A stretch of DNA of 64,000 nt, from positions 9,377,427 to 9,441,426 of the forward strand of contig JANJXV010000024.1 of the NCBI GenBank assembly GCA_024803745.1. The letters run 5' to 3'. The position numbers and the translations under genes were made by a program. Below, piece after piece: positions 1 through 12,745 of the stretch; position 1 is the first letter of the stretch; each line of letters begins with the position of its first letter. A model generated the notes under the pieces. That model made no database searches. It worked only from the letters and a program-made list of their open reading frames with translations, and was not told where the DNA came from. This DNA is from Megascapheus bottae. Taxonomy: Eukaryota; Chordata; Mammalia; Rodentia; Geomyidae.

Positions 1-92
1 GAAGAAGAGGAAGGAGGAGTAGGAGGAGGAGGAGGAGGAGGACGAGGAGGAGGACGAGGAGGAGGACGAGGAGGAGGACGAGGAGGAGGAGG
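1..92. repeat. GGA-type trinucleotide microsatellite with a 12-bp sub-period
   Basis: The window opens inside a purine-only tract of GAG/GGA triplets. From about 40 to 88 it settles into a 12-bp unit, GAGGAGGAGGAC, repeated about four times, so single C interruptions occur every fourth triplet. It directly abuts L1 sequence on its right. The left end lies outside the window. Confidence 0.95.
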
Positions 93-94
93 AA

Positions 95-760
95 GGGGGA
101 AAGCATTTGACAAGATTCAACACCTGTTTATGATAAAAAAAAAAAAACCCTTAGATACCGCCTTACCCCAACAAGTATGGCCAAGATTTTGAACTCAGAC
201 AATAGCAGATGCTGGTGGGGTTGTGGAGAAAAAGGAACCCTACTGCACTGCTGGTGGGATTGTAAGCAAGTTCAGCCACTCTGGAAAGCAGTGTGGAGAT
301 TTCTTAAACAACTGAAAATAAACCTTCCCTACGATCCCACCATACCACTCCTGGGCATCTATCCTGAACATCGTAACCCAAGATATGATAAGGACACCTG
401 CTCAGCTATGTTCATCTCTTCACTATTCACAATAGCCAGGTGATGGAAACAATGCAGATGCCCTACTGCAGATGAATGGATACAAAAAATGTGGTATATT
501 TATACAATGGAATTCTGCATAACCAACAGACAAGATAAAATAATGGCATTCACAGGGAAGTGGATGAATCTAGAGCAAATCATGCTGAGTGAGACAAGTC
601 AAGACCAAAGGAACAAAAGGCCCATGGTGTCCTTAATATGTGGCTACTACATCCACTCAGTACAAGAGCGAGAACTCAATATTTGGGTACCCAATGCTAT
701 GGACATGATATTGGAAATATAAGCACAATTACATAGACATAAAAATGTATGACTCTATAG
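95..760 (+). pseudogene. LINE-1 ORF2 remnant, internally deleted and frameshifted
   Basis: Around 102-135 the sequence reads like the reverse-transcriptase region of L1 ORF2 (AFDKIQ-type peptide). It then jumps across an A-run to the far C-terminus. From about 177 the translation carries the Cys/His cluster typical of the ORF2 C-terminal segment (RCWWGCGEKG, then LLHCWWDC), followed by VQPLWKAVWRFLK and YDPTIPLLGIYP. That frame stops at 441, and the match resumes in another frame at 489 (MWYIYTMEF, then LEQIMLSETSQ). Several hundred codons between the two parts are missing and the frame is broken, so this is a dead copy. The L1 assignment is firm from the peptide pattern. The 3' boundary is approximate. 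Confidence 0.88.
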
Positions 761-2329
761 ACATATTTTATTGCATAGATTAATATGTATCTATGACATA
801 TAAACCCTCAGCCTAATTTTAATTACGTTCTAAAATCTAAGTGCCAGTGATTATAAAAATTCCCTTCTTGAATACTTGTTTGTTACATATGTCATTTGAA
901 ATATGATATAAAAATCAATAGTAATAAACTCTTTAATAAAAATAAATAAAAATGTTTTATCTATCCCCATTTAAGCCTTTTTCTTCTTTCCTCTACTTTT
1001 AAACTATTTAATTTTTATTGTAATGTATGCTGTTTTGTTTCCTACTAATTTGTACTATGGATTACAATTAAACCTCTCTCAAGTGTTTTTCTTTTAACAA
1101 GAATTAGAGCCTATAGTCATCCTCTGAGTTATGTGTTATTCAAAGGTTTTAAATTGCAAAAGTAAAAGAGTCCAAACTTGAAAAAGTTACTTTATAATTT
1201 ATATCTAGATGAAAATAGTTTGTGTTGGGTAGGAAGAAAAACAAATATCTATTTTATTTTTTCTATTCACAGAAAAAAATTTACAAAAATATGATTAGTA
1301 TATATGTGAAATTTTGAAATACTGCATATATTGTGTTCAGTGACTTCAACTGCTGAATGCCTATCCAGAGAGAAATGCTAAGTGAAATAGTCAAGAGAGT
1401 CATAAGTGAAATCCATCACAGACCCATCATTTCATATGTGGCCATCAATCTTCAGCAAGATTCCAACTGTGAAGCACATGAATGTTTGGATGCAAGAGGG
1501 CACCATCAATATTGCCCAGTGTTAATAGAAACCCACCAGACTCATGCTCAATTTCCCACTGGTGTTAGTCATTGATCAACTCTCATGACAGGACAAAGAC
1601 TTAGGAATTTTGGACACAATTTTGAAGCCGATCTCTACACGTAGCTCCTTCAAGCACACGCAAGGTATTAATCCTTTCCAGATTGTTCAAATTTTCCCAA
1701 ATTGGATTCCATGGCTGGGGAGGGTTTGTAAGATATATGTAGGACCAAAGTTAAAATGGAAATGCTGAAAACTGAAGACAGATCCAGTTAGCATGGGCTA
1801 ACAGGATCAAGCTGCAAGTCTGAAGAGACAAAAATCAGAGACAGTAATGCGTATAAATATTTGAAGAATCTATTTAAGGCACAAAGGAGTTGTAAATACT
1901 GTAAAAACTTTCAAAGGACTCTTTATACATGGCAATGAATCAAGAGTATGTACACTCATTTGCTATTCCATTATAATAAACAAACCTCATTTTCAAAATC
2001 CTAAGGACCATGTTAGAATGCATATATACCAAAAGAATGAAGAAAAACATCAAATCAGCTACAAGCACTAGATATTTGGGGAAGAGAGCCATTTACTTAC
2101 AGATGTGTGGATGGGAGGTAGCAGGAGGACATGGGGTACCCATATCTAGAACACAGTTCCTTATTCACCAGAGGGAAAAAATTCCAAAAAAAAATTCCAT
2201 TTTTTTCTAATGAAAAGATTACATGTATTTATGGAATAAACAAACATAAGCATCATGAATAAATTTTCCCCAGTTGTGTATGAGACTTAAATTTGTCTTG
2301 TGAGTATTAGGTGATACTACATTACTAGT
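761..2329. other. AT-rich intergenic DNA, nothing assigned
   Basis: The small ORFs at 1357-1575 and 2010-2210 resemble no family I know and have no coding context. The stretch is probably decayed repeat plus unique sequence. I see no convincing exon, promoter or RNA gene. Confidence 0.5.
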
Positions 2330-2690
2330 GGTGAGACAGAGAATGGTTTGAATAAGAAATGGTCCCCGGAGGATTTTGCACTGGGGGTATGGTGGCCAGA
2401 GGATGGGCTTTTCAAAGATTATTCAATTTTGAGGGTTCTGAGCTAATCAATGTGATATGGGTTCATGATGCAATAACAGCATTGGGAGTTATGAAGTACA
2501 AGGCATGAGACCTCGTTGGAGGAAGCAGGTCACTGCGCTTTATGTCTTGTCCTGACTCTACTCATACCCATCCTTACATTCTGCTTTCTGACCTCCTTGG
2601 TAACTATATTGGATTTACACCTTTGAAAACCAGGAGCAAAGAACTCCCCTCCCCATCTAGATTATTTTAGATCTTTGGTCACAGCAGTGA
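2330..2690 (+). mobile_element. Decayed MaLR LTR, MT-like
   Basis: The segment opens with a motif like the start of rodent MT-type MaLR LTRs (gaatggtttgaataagaa, then tggtcccc). It later carries the typical GTTGGAGGAAGCAGGTCACTG block near 2515 and a cytosine-rich stretch after it. It is heavily diverged and its ends are not sharp. Family assignment is from memory of MT/ORR1 consensus features. Confidence 0.5.
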
Positions 2691-2968
2691 GAAAAATAAT
2701 GCAGAGACAAAGACATATTTTAACCGAAGAGATAAAAATGGGAATTAGAACAAATTACTAGAGAAAATAATAGTGTTTATATTAAATTTGAAAATTAGAA
2801 GGAACTAAGTGAACCAGGAATGCACGCTACAAGAATGGCGTTTTGGAGGTAAGCACTGGGGCTGAACGAAAGATAAAGAGCTGATGAAGGAATGCTTATC
2901 ATGTATACCCCAGGGTTAGGGGCATAGAGATGGGGCAGGACAGTGCCATCATAAATGGGTTCTATTAC

Positions 2969-3232
2969 AATAAGAACCCAGTTGGGCCTGGCACTATGGC
3001 CCACTCCTGTAAATCCTACCTACTCAGGAGGCTGAGATCTGAGGATCAAGGTTCAAAGCCAGCCAGGCCACAAAAGGACTTGAGACTCTTATCTCCAGTT
3101 AAACGGGAAGTGGTGCTGTGGCTCAAGGGTAGGGCAGTAGCCTTGAGTTGAAGAGCTCAGGAACAGCACCCAGTGCCAGTTCAAGCCCCATGACCCACAA
3201 AACTTAAATAAATAAATAAGAACCCAGTTGGG
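2969..3232 (+). mobile_element. B1/ID-like dimeric SINE with perfect 18-bp target duplication
   Basis: The left half (2987 to about 3100) is 7SL/B1-like, with cctgtaaatcctacctactc and ggaggctgag. The right half is tRNA-derived and ID-like (gctgtggctcaagggtaggg, then gttcaagcccc). An A/AAAT-rich tail follows. The 18-bp sequence aataagaacccagttggg flanks the element at 2969-2986 and 3215-3232 without a mismatch, so the insertion boundaries are certain and the insertion is fairly recent. Confidence 0.93.
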
Positions 3233-3386
3233 GAAAATCCCAGGTTTTCTAGTAAACACAAACTAAAGGAAACAACTTAGACAATAAAGAAAACGCGTAA
3301 TGACCAAGAACTGAGCATGTAGAGGATGTTTGCCATCAAGCTTTCACTCTATATTTTTGCCTGTCTGTCCTATTTCTTTATTACTT

Positions 3387-3420
3387 TTTCTTTCTTTCTT
3401 TCTTTCTTTGTTTCTTTCTT
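3387..3420. repeat. (CTTT)n microsatellite
   Basis: Tetranucleotide CTTT repeats, partly interrupted, run into ATTT repeats and the T-tail of the minus-strand ID-like SINE that follows. This is the usual birth site of such repeats from a retroposon tail. Confidence 0.85.
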
Positions 3421-3522
3421 ATTTATTTATTTTTTTCCAGAGCCAAGAGTCAAACTCAAGACCTTGCCCTTGCAAGGCAAGTACACTTCCCCTGCACTAA
3501 ATCCCCAAGCCCTGTGCATATT
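3421..3522 (-). mobile_element. ID-like monomeric SINE, minus strand
   Basis: Read on the minus strand, the segment gives a tRNA-derived unit with the ID-like order of an A-box region, CTTGCCTTGCAAGGGCAAGG, then a B-box-like GAGTTTGACTC block and an A-rich tail. It is short and diverged. Confidence 0.6.
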
Positions 3523-5322
3523 TCTACTATCAATATTGTCTACTTTGTAGCTCTAGCCAACGAGAATGCAGCAGCTTTTGAAGATACTCAGCAGCTTGTG
3601 AACAGAACATGAGAAAAGATAGAGGGGGAACACAGTGCTGTTCTCTTCTGCTGCCCTTCAAATGTCCTCTCGTGTTTCCCTCTGGTGACTGTACTCCCTC
3701 ACCTCCTCAGTGGAGGCTAGCAGTGCCCATGTGGTTTCCTTTAGAAAACAGATGATAAGTAGAGGTGAATAGTGTTGCCCCTGGGCAGAAGCCTGAAGCA
3801 GCTTAGAGGAGGCATTTCGGAGCCTTTTCTCTTGCTGCTGCAATCATGGTGGTATATCTTGCGGATGTGCAAAGCTGAGCCATCACACAGAAGGCTGCGA
3901 CTTGGAGTGTCACCAGACATGTGATACAGTTCATATTTAGGTCATTATAATTGGGAGTTGTTTATTACTGTACCACAACCTTACCTATCTCAAGTAACTC
4001 AACACCCAACTTCTCCCAAACTCAGAAGAAGCAAAAGACATAGCTGAATTCTTTGGTAATAAAAATGGTGTATAATGATGACATTTATGATTGTGAATTC
4101 ACCCGTAATTTTATTAGTAGTATTTTTGTAAGGCAACATTACTGGGGTTTTTTTTTGTTGCTATTGTAGTTTATTTGTTTTTGTCAAAGCAGAACACTCA
4201 AATAGTTTAACCCCTCTGGTCACAGTTTGTGAAATCTGGCTTTAAATATTTACTTCTATATAATTCTTAATGTCAGTTATTGAAAAATTTAAAATTATAA
4301 TAATTAAATCACTATTTTAACTAGCAGACAATTCATGTGATAGTCTCCATAAATATAAAACAAAACATATATTCTATTTATGTTAGGAACTCCAGCTATA
4401 TATTATTTTCTAAAAATAATTTCTTACAATATCAGTATGAAGGGGATAAATGTAACAAATTTAGAAGGGACTAAAATAAATGTTGTATTGTTGTAGGGTG
4501 TTCAAAAGCTCATTTTCCTTGATATTACAATTTAAATGGATTTTTGTAGAAACATGTCCAGTTTTGATTCCATACAAAGCCAAGAGATAAAATCTTAGAA
4601 CATAAAAGATACAAAGAAGAGACAGCATTTCCAAACCAGACATGAGGGGGCCTTTACAATTATTTTCAGAGAATGAAATCATGATTGACATAACCCAACA
4701 TTTCTCTATGAGAAAAATATTAGCGTATGTTGAATTGGTTCTGTGTTTCTCCCTTCAAAATAAAATACCCCAGAAACACCCCCTTCACAATAGGAAAGAA
4801 GAGTAAATGAGGAAAAAGGAAAAAGTGCATACATACCTGTATCTCCCATGAGGAAAAGAACATCATTTTACTCTTTTTAATTTTAATTGTACATTATCTA
4901 ATTTTAATTCAAGGCATTTTGAGTTAATGAGGCAAAGAAACAAACAAGGAAAGAATTTAAGTGCATAGTTATGTATAAAGACTCAAGGTTATTTTCGTTT
5001 TTTGCTTCAAGCAGCGTGAGTATGTTTAGAAAAGACTTACATAGAATACAATCGTGTCTCAGGAAGAACATCTGTGATACTCTAAATCAACTTTATTGGT
5101 TTATAAACTATATTTGGATACACTTTGTTTTTCTGTTTTGTTCTATTCTTAAGGTAGCAGGGATTTATTTTATTGTCGTTGTTACACATGCTGCTGAAGA
5201 TTATATCTGCTCTCAGGATCTCACTAAGGGTAAGAAATTCCAAGAATGGAGAGCAGACTCGTGCATTCTGCATGTTCAGGCAGAAAGTATATCCCAATGT
5301 TCTCCGTGTCTCTGTCTTGCTG

Positions 5323-5389
5323 GGATGTGTTCTAGGTAACCTAGATAACTCTGATGGATGTGTTCTAGGATAACCTAGCTAACTCTGAT
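5323..5389. repeat. 33/34-bp tandem duplication
   Basis: Two adjacent copies of a unit beginning ggatgtgttctagg and ending taactctgat occupy 5323-5355 and 5356-5389. They differ by a one-base insertion and one substitution. No mobile element borders are seen, so replication slippage is the simplest origin. Confidence 0.9.
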
Positions 5390-5469
5390 AACTGTGTAAC
5401 TGCTCCAGAGTTGGAGATATCACAGAGACACTAAGCAGGACTAAACAGTGAAAGTACACAGCCTGAGGT

Positions 5470-5582
5470 ATTTGGATGTAGGCTGTGGATCACACCTAGC
5501 TCTGCCACACTCAACTCTGTGTGCTTCTGTAAATGATTTTAGTTTTCTTGACACTTAGCCTAATCTATCTGCAGCTCCAATA
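5470..5582 (+). mobile_element. MIR-like ancient SINE fragment
   Basis: The order of ggctgtggatcacacc, tagctctgccac, tctgtgtgcttctgt and a T-rich block ending atctatctg follows the core and 3' part of MIR (tctgccac, gtgtgacc, cctcatctg). It is strongly diverged, so assignment is tentative. Confidence 0.4.
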
Positions 5583-8500
5583 TTTAACCATTTCCAGTGC
5601 ATAAAATTGTGGTTATTGTTTGATTCAAATGATATATACAATGGATAATGACCCCTTCTTTCTACTTTAAATATTTCTAAAAGTTTCTAGTATAAGAACA
5701 ATTAATTTGACAGAAAAACATTTTCTAAATATTGAGTAAAAAATTAATAATTTAATCAGAAACTTGTTTAATAATACTAGCAATTCATTTTAGTCTGTTG
5801 AGTTATATAGTGCAATTAGTGATTGGTGAGCTAATATTTATCATTACAAAATTAGTAATTTGTGATAGTATCATTTACTCTATAATTCTAATATCCTAAA
5901 ATTTACTTGATCATGGAAAATTTGACAAGAGTCATGACATAGGATTGGACATAATCTCTCAATAACATGCTCTCCTAATATGATTTTAACAGTTAACTAT
6001 ATTTGACCCCTGTCAATCCAAATTACATATGTATGTAATAATTGGATGTTGCTGCAGGTGATTCAACCATGATCTCACCTGTGACCTAGGTCTCTGGGAA
6101 CATGTTTCCATGTGTGGAAGAGAGCTCCATTATTAGTCAAATGGTATCCATGTCCTTGGAAAAAAACCCAGCAATGCAGCTCTGATATAAACAAAAGATG
6201 TATAATAATCTAATAATGATGATAATATATTTATCGATGCATATGGATCATTCTACCTAAGTACCTAGTTTCCCTATGTGAGCTGCTGTATCCTGAATCT
6301 GAAGGCTTTGGTCAATTATCCATTTGCTGTCTTAAGATTAAATAAAGTCAAGGTGAGTGCTGAACACTCATGAAAAGGGAAGTAGAAGCTAGGCAGGAAA
6401 AGAATAGTCATAAGTCTCAGAACCTATTGATGAACCTTTAATGGGTAGTTTTATAATTGTGCAAACATGTATGACACATAATTAATAATGAGATGTGACA
6501 GCTTTCTGATACATTTTATAATTACTATTAAATCTCTTAAGACAACTGAGTCCCAGTGGAATGTGGGAATGTGATACGCTGTCACAATGCATAGTCTACT
6601 CAAATTCTTCAAAACGATTTTGATTTTGATAGAATTTAAACTATTAACTAGAAATGCTGAAAGTCACAAGTCTTCTTTGTTTCTCTCCTTTACATAAAAA
6701 TGTAAAGAAGGTGGCATTGGCAAGAGAGGCTAGAAACCTTAGCAGTTTCAATAAAAGTAGAGGATCTTGTGTCATTCATTTTCATCTATTTCTTAGACTT
6801 CGCATTCTGCTCCCAGAAATAACTAGCAATGTCAGTTGAATACTAGTGATTTACCTACAGCTTCATGATTACTTGGCAACTATCCTCATGCCAAATATCC
6901 TGATCAAATATTTAAACAAGGCAATAATTGCTCATTTAGGTAGCTTTGCTCGCCTTTCTGTTTCTTAGCATTAGTGAGTTTTTCTGAATTTCTAGATACC
7001 CAGAATCCTTTGCATGCTTTCAGTAGTCATCTTTACAGTGAAGTTTTTTCAGGTATATATAGTTTTTTTTAATTCTGGTTATAACATAGATTTTACTTGC
7101 AATAATTACTAGTTTTCTGCAGTATAAAGCCCTAAAATGTGGCTGTTCACATAACTACCTTAATAAGGTAGAAGTAGACATTTTGTAGATATTTAGGGGA
7201 ATTTTCAAAGTACCCTATCAATGTGCATTTCTGCAGAACCATACAAAATCATTTCTGCTGTAAATAAATTATGAAATATTTCTTCTGTCTGTCATTCTAG
7301 GCCAAGTGCTGCAGGCATTACAACATAGGATAAGGTTCTGCCATCAAAAAAAAAATCTGTGTTAATCAAGGCCAGAGTTTAGGTAAAAATTATCCAGAGG
7401 CCAAGGCTGCCATGTTCTTAAAGTTAAGCAAGTTATTATCCTGCTTCAGTGTCCATAAAGACATCTCCCTCTACACTATTAGTCACTGCCTATTTTGACC
7501 AGTCCATCAAATCCAATCCTAGTATTGGCATGGACTTAGAGGAAGTAAGAGATACAGTCATTGCTGTCTGTGCACTTCAAATGCTTACCTGTTTGCCTTT
7601 CTGCCTGACAACACAATTTATAGAAATGTATGCATCAGCCTCTCTGAGAAAATCTTTATCTCACATAGAAAATGATTAATGTTGTTGATTTTTCTCAAAG
7701 CACATGTTTAATGCATCAGACACTGCCTCTTGGGTTTTACTTAAGTGAAGATAATAAGAATAATTGCTACTATCTTGAACACAATGTTCTAGCCATCTCA
7801 CACTTACTTAATGTCTCAAGCCATTCTAGAATTCAGCAGAGTGGACATTTGTTTTTCACTGTTCAGCATCCTTCTGATGTCTCTTGTAATAATAGCCCTA
7901 ATTCCCTTGAGAAATGCTCTGCCTCCAAAATCCAGACAGGCAATCTTCTGCAGAACTGTCAGACACATTACCCCTCTTCAAGCCTCAGTATGGGAATATG
8001 AGGATTTGAATCTTGACCAGAAAAACATTAGATCTGAATCATCTCTCTTGTGGTGTTTGATCCTAATCTACACCCCAGAGCTATCGCGTTACCCGCATTT
8101 TCTTCTGTAAGCTACCTTCCTAGCCTTTCAACATATTTCTTTTTGGTTTAAGGGAACTGGTAAAAATAAAACTCTTGTGCTGTTATAAGATATTTGACCT
8201 CAGAAAGCAGGCTTTGAATGGACAGCAGAAGTAATTTGGGGGGAAAAGTGCAATATGGTATGAGATCTAGAGTTACTGGAGTCACAAGCTCAGTCATTTT
8301 GACCCAGAATATTTTTCTTCATTTCCCTTTGTGTCATTAGTTACCAATGATAATGACATTATAATGCTTTTCTTTGGAGATTGTGGAGAATATTGATATA
8401 ATATGCACAGGTATAGTCAATATAGTATTTAGTTTTATTATATTATTACCATCATTACTACCATTATGAAAATATATATTCAGATAGGCTGAGCCTTTTC

Positions 8501-8994
8501 AAAAAGTTTTTCTTTTTTTTATAACCTGGCTTCAGAAATCTCATAGAATGTCTTATAGTCTATTGGTTGGAGTACTCACAAACCTATCCAAGTTGAGCAG
8601 TCAAAGAAATGGAGTCCACATCCTAATGGGAAGTGGCAAGGTTTTGAAGAGTGTAGTGAGCCAATAATATTTTGGTAGCTATCGTGGAGAATAGTACCTT
8701 CTACATCTAGTGCCACTCACTAAATGACAGTGATAGCCCTGCTCTCTGAATCACCTGAGTGCAGTATGAAATATTCTAATCTTTTCACATTAAAGCTTTC
8801 CTTTGTTTACTTAAATCTCCATTTCCTCTTAAATTCCCTTGTAGATATACAACTCATTAATGTCCTTATAAGGAATTATGCTAGGTGAATGTAGTATTTT
8901 AAAAATTCAGGTAAGACTTTAACAAAGGACCAAAATAAGTTGTAACCCTCCTTGTAAATGAGGAAACCAAAAAAGTAACTTTAATAGAGAGAAA

Positions 8995-8998
<4 letters not shown>

Positions 8999-9048
<50 letters not shown>
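8999..9048. repeat. (AG)25 dinucleotide microsatellite
   Basis: A pure AG run of about 25 units ends in gcgcacac. It is a homopurine tract and a likely polymorphic marker. Confidence 0.97.
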
Positions 9049-9052
<4 letters not shown>

Positions 9053-9169
9053 CACTTTCTTAGCTCTGTGGAGGCTGTACTTAATTACGAGACCTGCCTA
9101 GAAATAGAGTAACTAGCATTTAATTTTTGAATAGCAATTGCTTGAAAAGTGAGGTTAAGACACAAGCAT

Positions 9170-9376
9170 GGCTTATCTTGTTATCTGTATACTGTATATA
9201 TGTTTATTTGCAATAGGATAGGGAAGGGGAGAAAACAAGATGATGGGAGGGGGTGAGGGAGGGAAATGGGGACAAAAACATGAGGAATATCAATGTTTGT
9301 GAAGTAATGCACCTTCTGTCTGGAGAATATAATGTACTCCTTCTACTAATTACAATAAATAAAAAGAATAAAAAAA
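9170..9376 (+). mobile_element. LINE-1 3' UTR tail, 5'-truncated
   Basis: It matches the 3' end of the L1 at 52560-52830: a tatgtttatttg motif, a G-rich purine block (9217-9276), aagtaatgcaccttctgtctgg, and an AATAAA-type A-rich end. Only about 200 bp are present, so it is severely 5'-truncated. The short motif acaagcat at 9162-9169 and again at 9379-9386 may be the target duplication. Confidence 0.8.
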
Positions 9377-9386
9377 GAACAAGCAT

Positions 9387-12300
9387 AAGCAAATGTTTAT
9401 GGGGTTAAAATGTTTTCATTACTTAGAAAAATCTAGGATTATGAACTTGTAAAGGTATTACATCAGTCTATTTCAATTTATTTTATTACCCCCTATTCAT
9501 GGTGGTCTTCCAAAGTTCTGAAAATGCTTTATTAGCCTATACTTACTTTCCATCTTTTATAACATATTTTCATAGGAAGCAATGCTATGGATATTTGTTA
9601 CATTAATGCTATTTTAACTTTATAGTGGGTTACAGTGGTATATGATATGGCTAAGTTTCCGCTAGGGTAAAGTTTCCAAAGGAAAGTAATTCAGAATCCA
9701 GAAGACATGTATGTTTCAGTAATGAAGGAACTAAATTGGTCCAAGTACCATGAAGTCTTACAGGAGAAAGGATAGTAGCTTTGTCATCTCCCTGTGAACC
9801 ATGAAATCATGTCATTTTCAATGTAGATCCTCAGGTTCTTTAATATCAAGCCTGGCTACTTTGGGTAGAGGATGAAAGTACGTGCTTATACACAGTGCAA
9901 CTGAAATTCTGATTCCAGCTCAGTCAGCTAACATCACACAAATCCTGGTTACTCTGAAGTCCAAGTTAGCTTTGAGAGTTTGAGAAAGTCAACTCTAGGA
10001 TTTCTTACCTTTCTGGTACTTCAAAGCTTTCCAAACCATTGGCATTTGTATTTTTTTAATCCACAATTTATCAAGTGAGTCTTAGGAATATAACCTAACA
10101 ATTTCTACATGTAATTACAAATAATGAATCTAAAATATCAAATGTCTCTGGACATCACATTTGAGAACTGAGAAATTGCCCACATGCTTCATAGGCTTTT
10201 AAAGCAGCTTGGGTTTTGTTCCTATTTTAATTTTTATACCATACTGTAAACTACAAATAGGAATTATATTTAATTTTTTATATATAAACAATATTACATT
10301 ACTGTGTTTTTCAGAATGCCTGGTGTGGCTTGCTTGCACATTCTACCAGAAGCATCTGGAAAATGACAGGCTGGGATGGAGAAAGAGGTGCTTTGTGGTA
10401 TTATAATAATGTGAAGGTGTTACTGATGAGTGACAGCAGTGTGGGGTCTTGAAGCAGCAGGGGAGGAGAAGCACCTATAACAACCATATAGCCCCATTGA
10501 CAAAGCTGCAATCAACAACTAGCAGAGAATTCTCTGGTTCCCAATGCCCATAATACCTTTGCTGAGAAACACTGTTCCTAGCCCCAACAGATGCTTAGAT
10601 GGACTATGACTGCCTGAGATTTTGTTTTAAACCAGGGCCCAATGGAGATCTAAGCGGACTTCCCACTGTTCTCTCGGTAGAAAATAGTATTACCCGTATA
10701 AAATATATATGTGTGCATGTGAGGGTGGGGGATAGCTGGATTTACATGAGTTTCTTACTTATATAAAAGTTCTGTGTGTATATTCTCCTTCTCTTTCTAT
10801 TGCTCTTTTCTCGTTCTCTCTCTTCTTCCTTCCTGTTTCCCCCATTTTTTCTAGTTACTAAAGTCTAGTGACTGAGATGAAAACGTCTTAGGAGTTAAAA
10901 ACCTATTTGATCTTCTAGATCATTCGATAGGTTCCCCTGGGTTACAACACTAAAAACAACAGAGTGGTCCTGGAGCTCAGTTTGGAATGGAGCAATCATT
11001 CTGTGTTTCCTTTAACCTCATGAAGTTTCTTTCTACTTGACTTAATCATCTGAAGGTGACAGTAGAGGGGGAAACCTCCAAATATCTGTGCTGTTTTCTC
11101 AACCACAATGCAACGCCTGCCATGATTATATTCACATTCTATTTTTGTAGAAATCGGTTGGGATACAAATAGGAGCTGATCAAATATCAGAGCCTGGCTG
11201 ACCATTTACACAAAGGCTTTCATTCCAGGGGCCAATGCAGCTGGGGACCTCCTGCTTGTCTTAAACAAAGACTCTTCAGCTGAAATCCTGGCTGAGTGAG
11301 TTTTAAACAATCACACAATCAACTGACATTACAGCATCCAATCTTTTTAAACTCACTGACCAAAGATCAGTCCCAACCAGTGAACTTTCTAATTGTTGCA
11401 AATGTCCTGTAAATGGCTGGTTTGTCCTACCCAAAGCTTACAGGAGATAAAAGTTAATTCAGAAACAAAGTTTTATAAGGGGCCAATGAAGCCTTTTGAA
11501 GAAACATTATGGAGATGTTTAATCTCTTGCCAAAATGAAAGAAGAAAAAGTTAAATTTCTGTCCAACAATCTCAAATTCAACAAGGCAAAGAAAAATAAT
11601 CCAATCTCCAAAGCAAACAAAAGGCTTATTTACTATCTGCCACCCCCAGTGGACTTTGAAGCCACACTTCTCTGACAATCCTTGTATTGTGTGCACTGAA
11701 TAATGTGAACCTGTTAATGTGGGGTTTGTTCAGTAAGCTTGGAATTCAAATCAGAGTAAGTCAACATAGAATGCTCAAACACAAAGTCATCAAGGATAAG
11801 TCAAGCATTGCTAGGCAAAACGTCTTCTTTCCAAGAGAGTGGAGTGAAGATTAGATTCTTGTGGAACTGAATCCTTCTCCCATTAGTTCACCTGCACAAA
11901 GCAAGATTTCACTTTCCCGTGTGACTGATGTAGCTTCAGGGACTGTACTGTGATATATAGACTGATAATTCACAAAATATCCCATATGACTTCACAGGCT
12001 GTGCTTAAAATCCTTTGGTTTTAAACTTGAATTGCCACTATGATCAAAACAAGCTGCAAACAGATTTTTAAACAGCAATACAAATGAGCTCTTCTATTGA
12101 CTTAAGTGCATGATTATATTTTAAACATGATTTCCTATTGCCAACACATCTCATAATTACAATTATAATTCCATTACTTTTAAAGCTCGTGATCAGAGAC
12201 ACTGTTTGTAATAAACGCGTTTGAGTATAACAAATAACTTGAGGATAAAAGTCATTTGGTGGGAAAAGAAAGGATAAAAATATGGTAACGTCATTTTGCT

Positions 12301-12469
12301 AACACTTTTGGAAGTTTTCTTTTTCCCACAATCATCACCATCCCTTTGTATTTATTCTGGACATTCCAAATGTACACTCATTCTGTGTGTCTATGTATGT
12401 GAGATATTGTGAGCAGTGCCTTTCCCCAGTGAGAACCATTCCCTTAAACTTCTAAATTCTAAATAATGG
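9387..12469. other. Intergenic DNA, nothing assigned
   Basis: Mixed AT-rich sequence with no exon, RNA gene or clear repeat that I can name. Short ORFs here (for example 11454-11696 on the minus strand) have low-complexity hydrophobic translations and no family resemblance. Confidence 0.5.
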
Positions 12470-12745
12470 CAAGAAAGTAAAATTGGTTCAGATGGGTAAG
12501 ATAACCAATAGTAACAACAGGGAAAACTAGGAAGCAATGTAAATAAAGATACATATGGCCAATGTAGTTCATTTGCATGTATGAAAATAGAACAATGAAA
12601 CCTATTGTCTAAGAAAGGTTAGTTGAGTGGAGGAGCATGACAGAGGAGTAAGATTGATCTGAATATACTTTATATGTATGTAGAAATATCACAATGAACC
12701 TCCCTGTATAACTGATCTATGCTAATAAAAGAGAGGGTATATAAA
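12470..12745 (+). mobile_element. Probable older LINE-1 3' end
   Basis: The block ending tatgtatgtagaaatatcacaatgaa, cccctgtataact-like sequence and ctaataaaagag resembles the terminal 3' UTR of older L1 families. The motif atatcacaatgaa at 12686-12698 recurs at 55397-55409 in the same context. The 5' boundary is not visible. Confidence 0.4.

Larger units (their letters stand above)
3523..8998. other. Intergenic DNA, mostly unassigned
   Basis: AT-rich sequence with no exon-like features. ORFs such as 4971-5339, 7449-7679 and 7672-8001 have no recognisable protein motifs and mostly look like random AT-rich translations. A short tandem duplication and a MIR-like segment inside it are listed separately. 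Confidence 0.5.
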
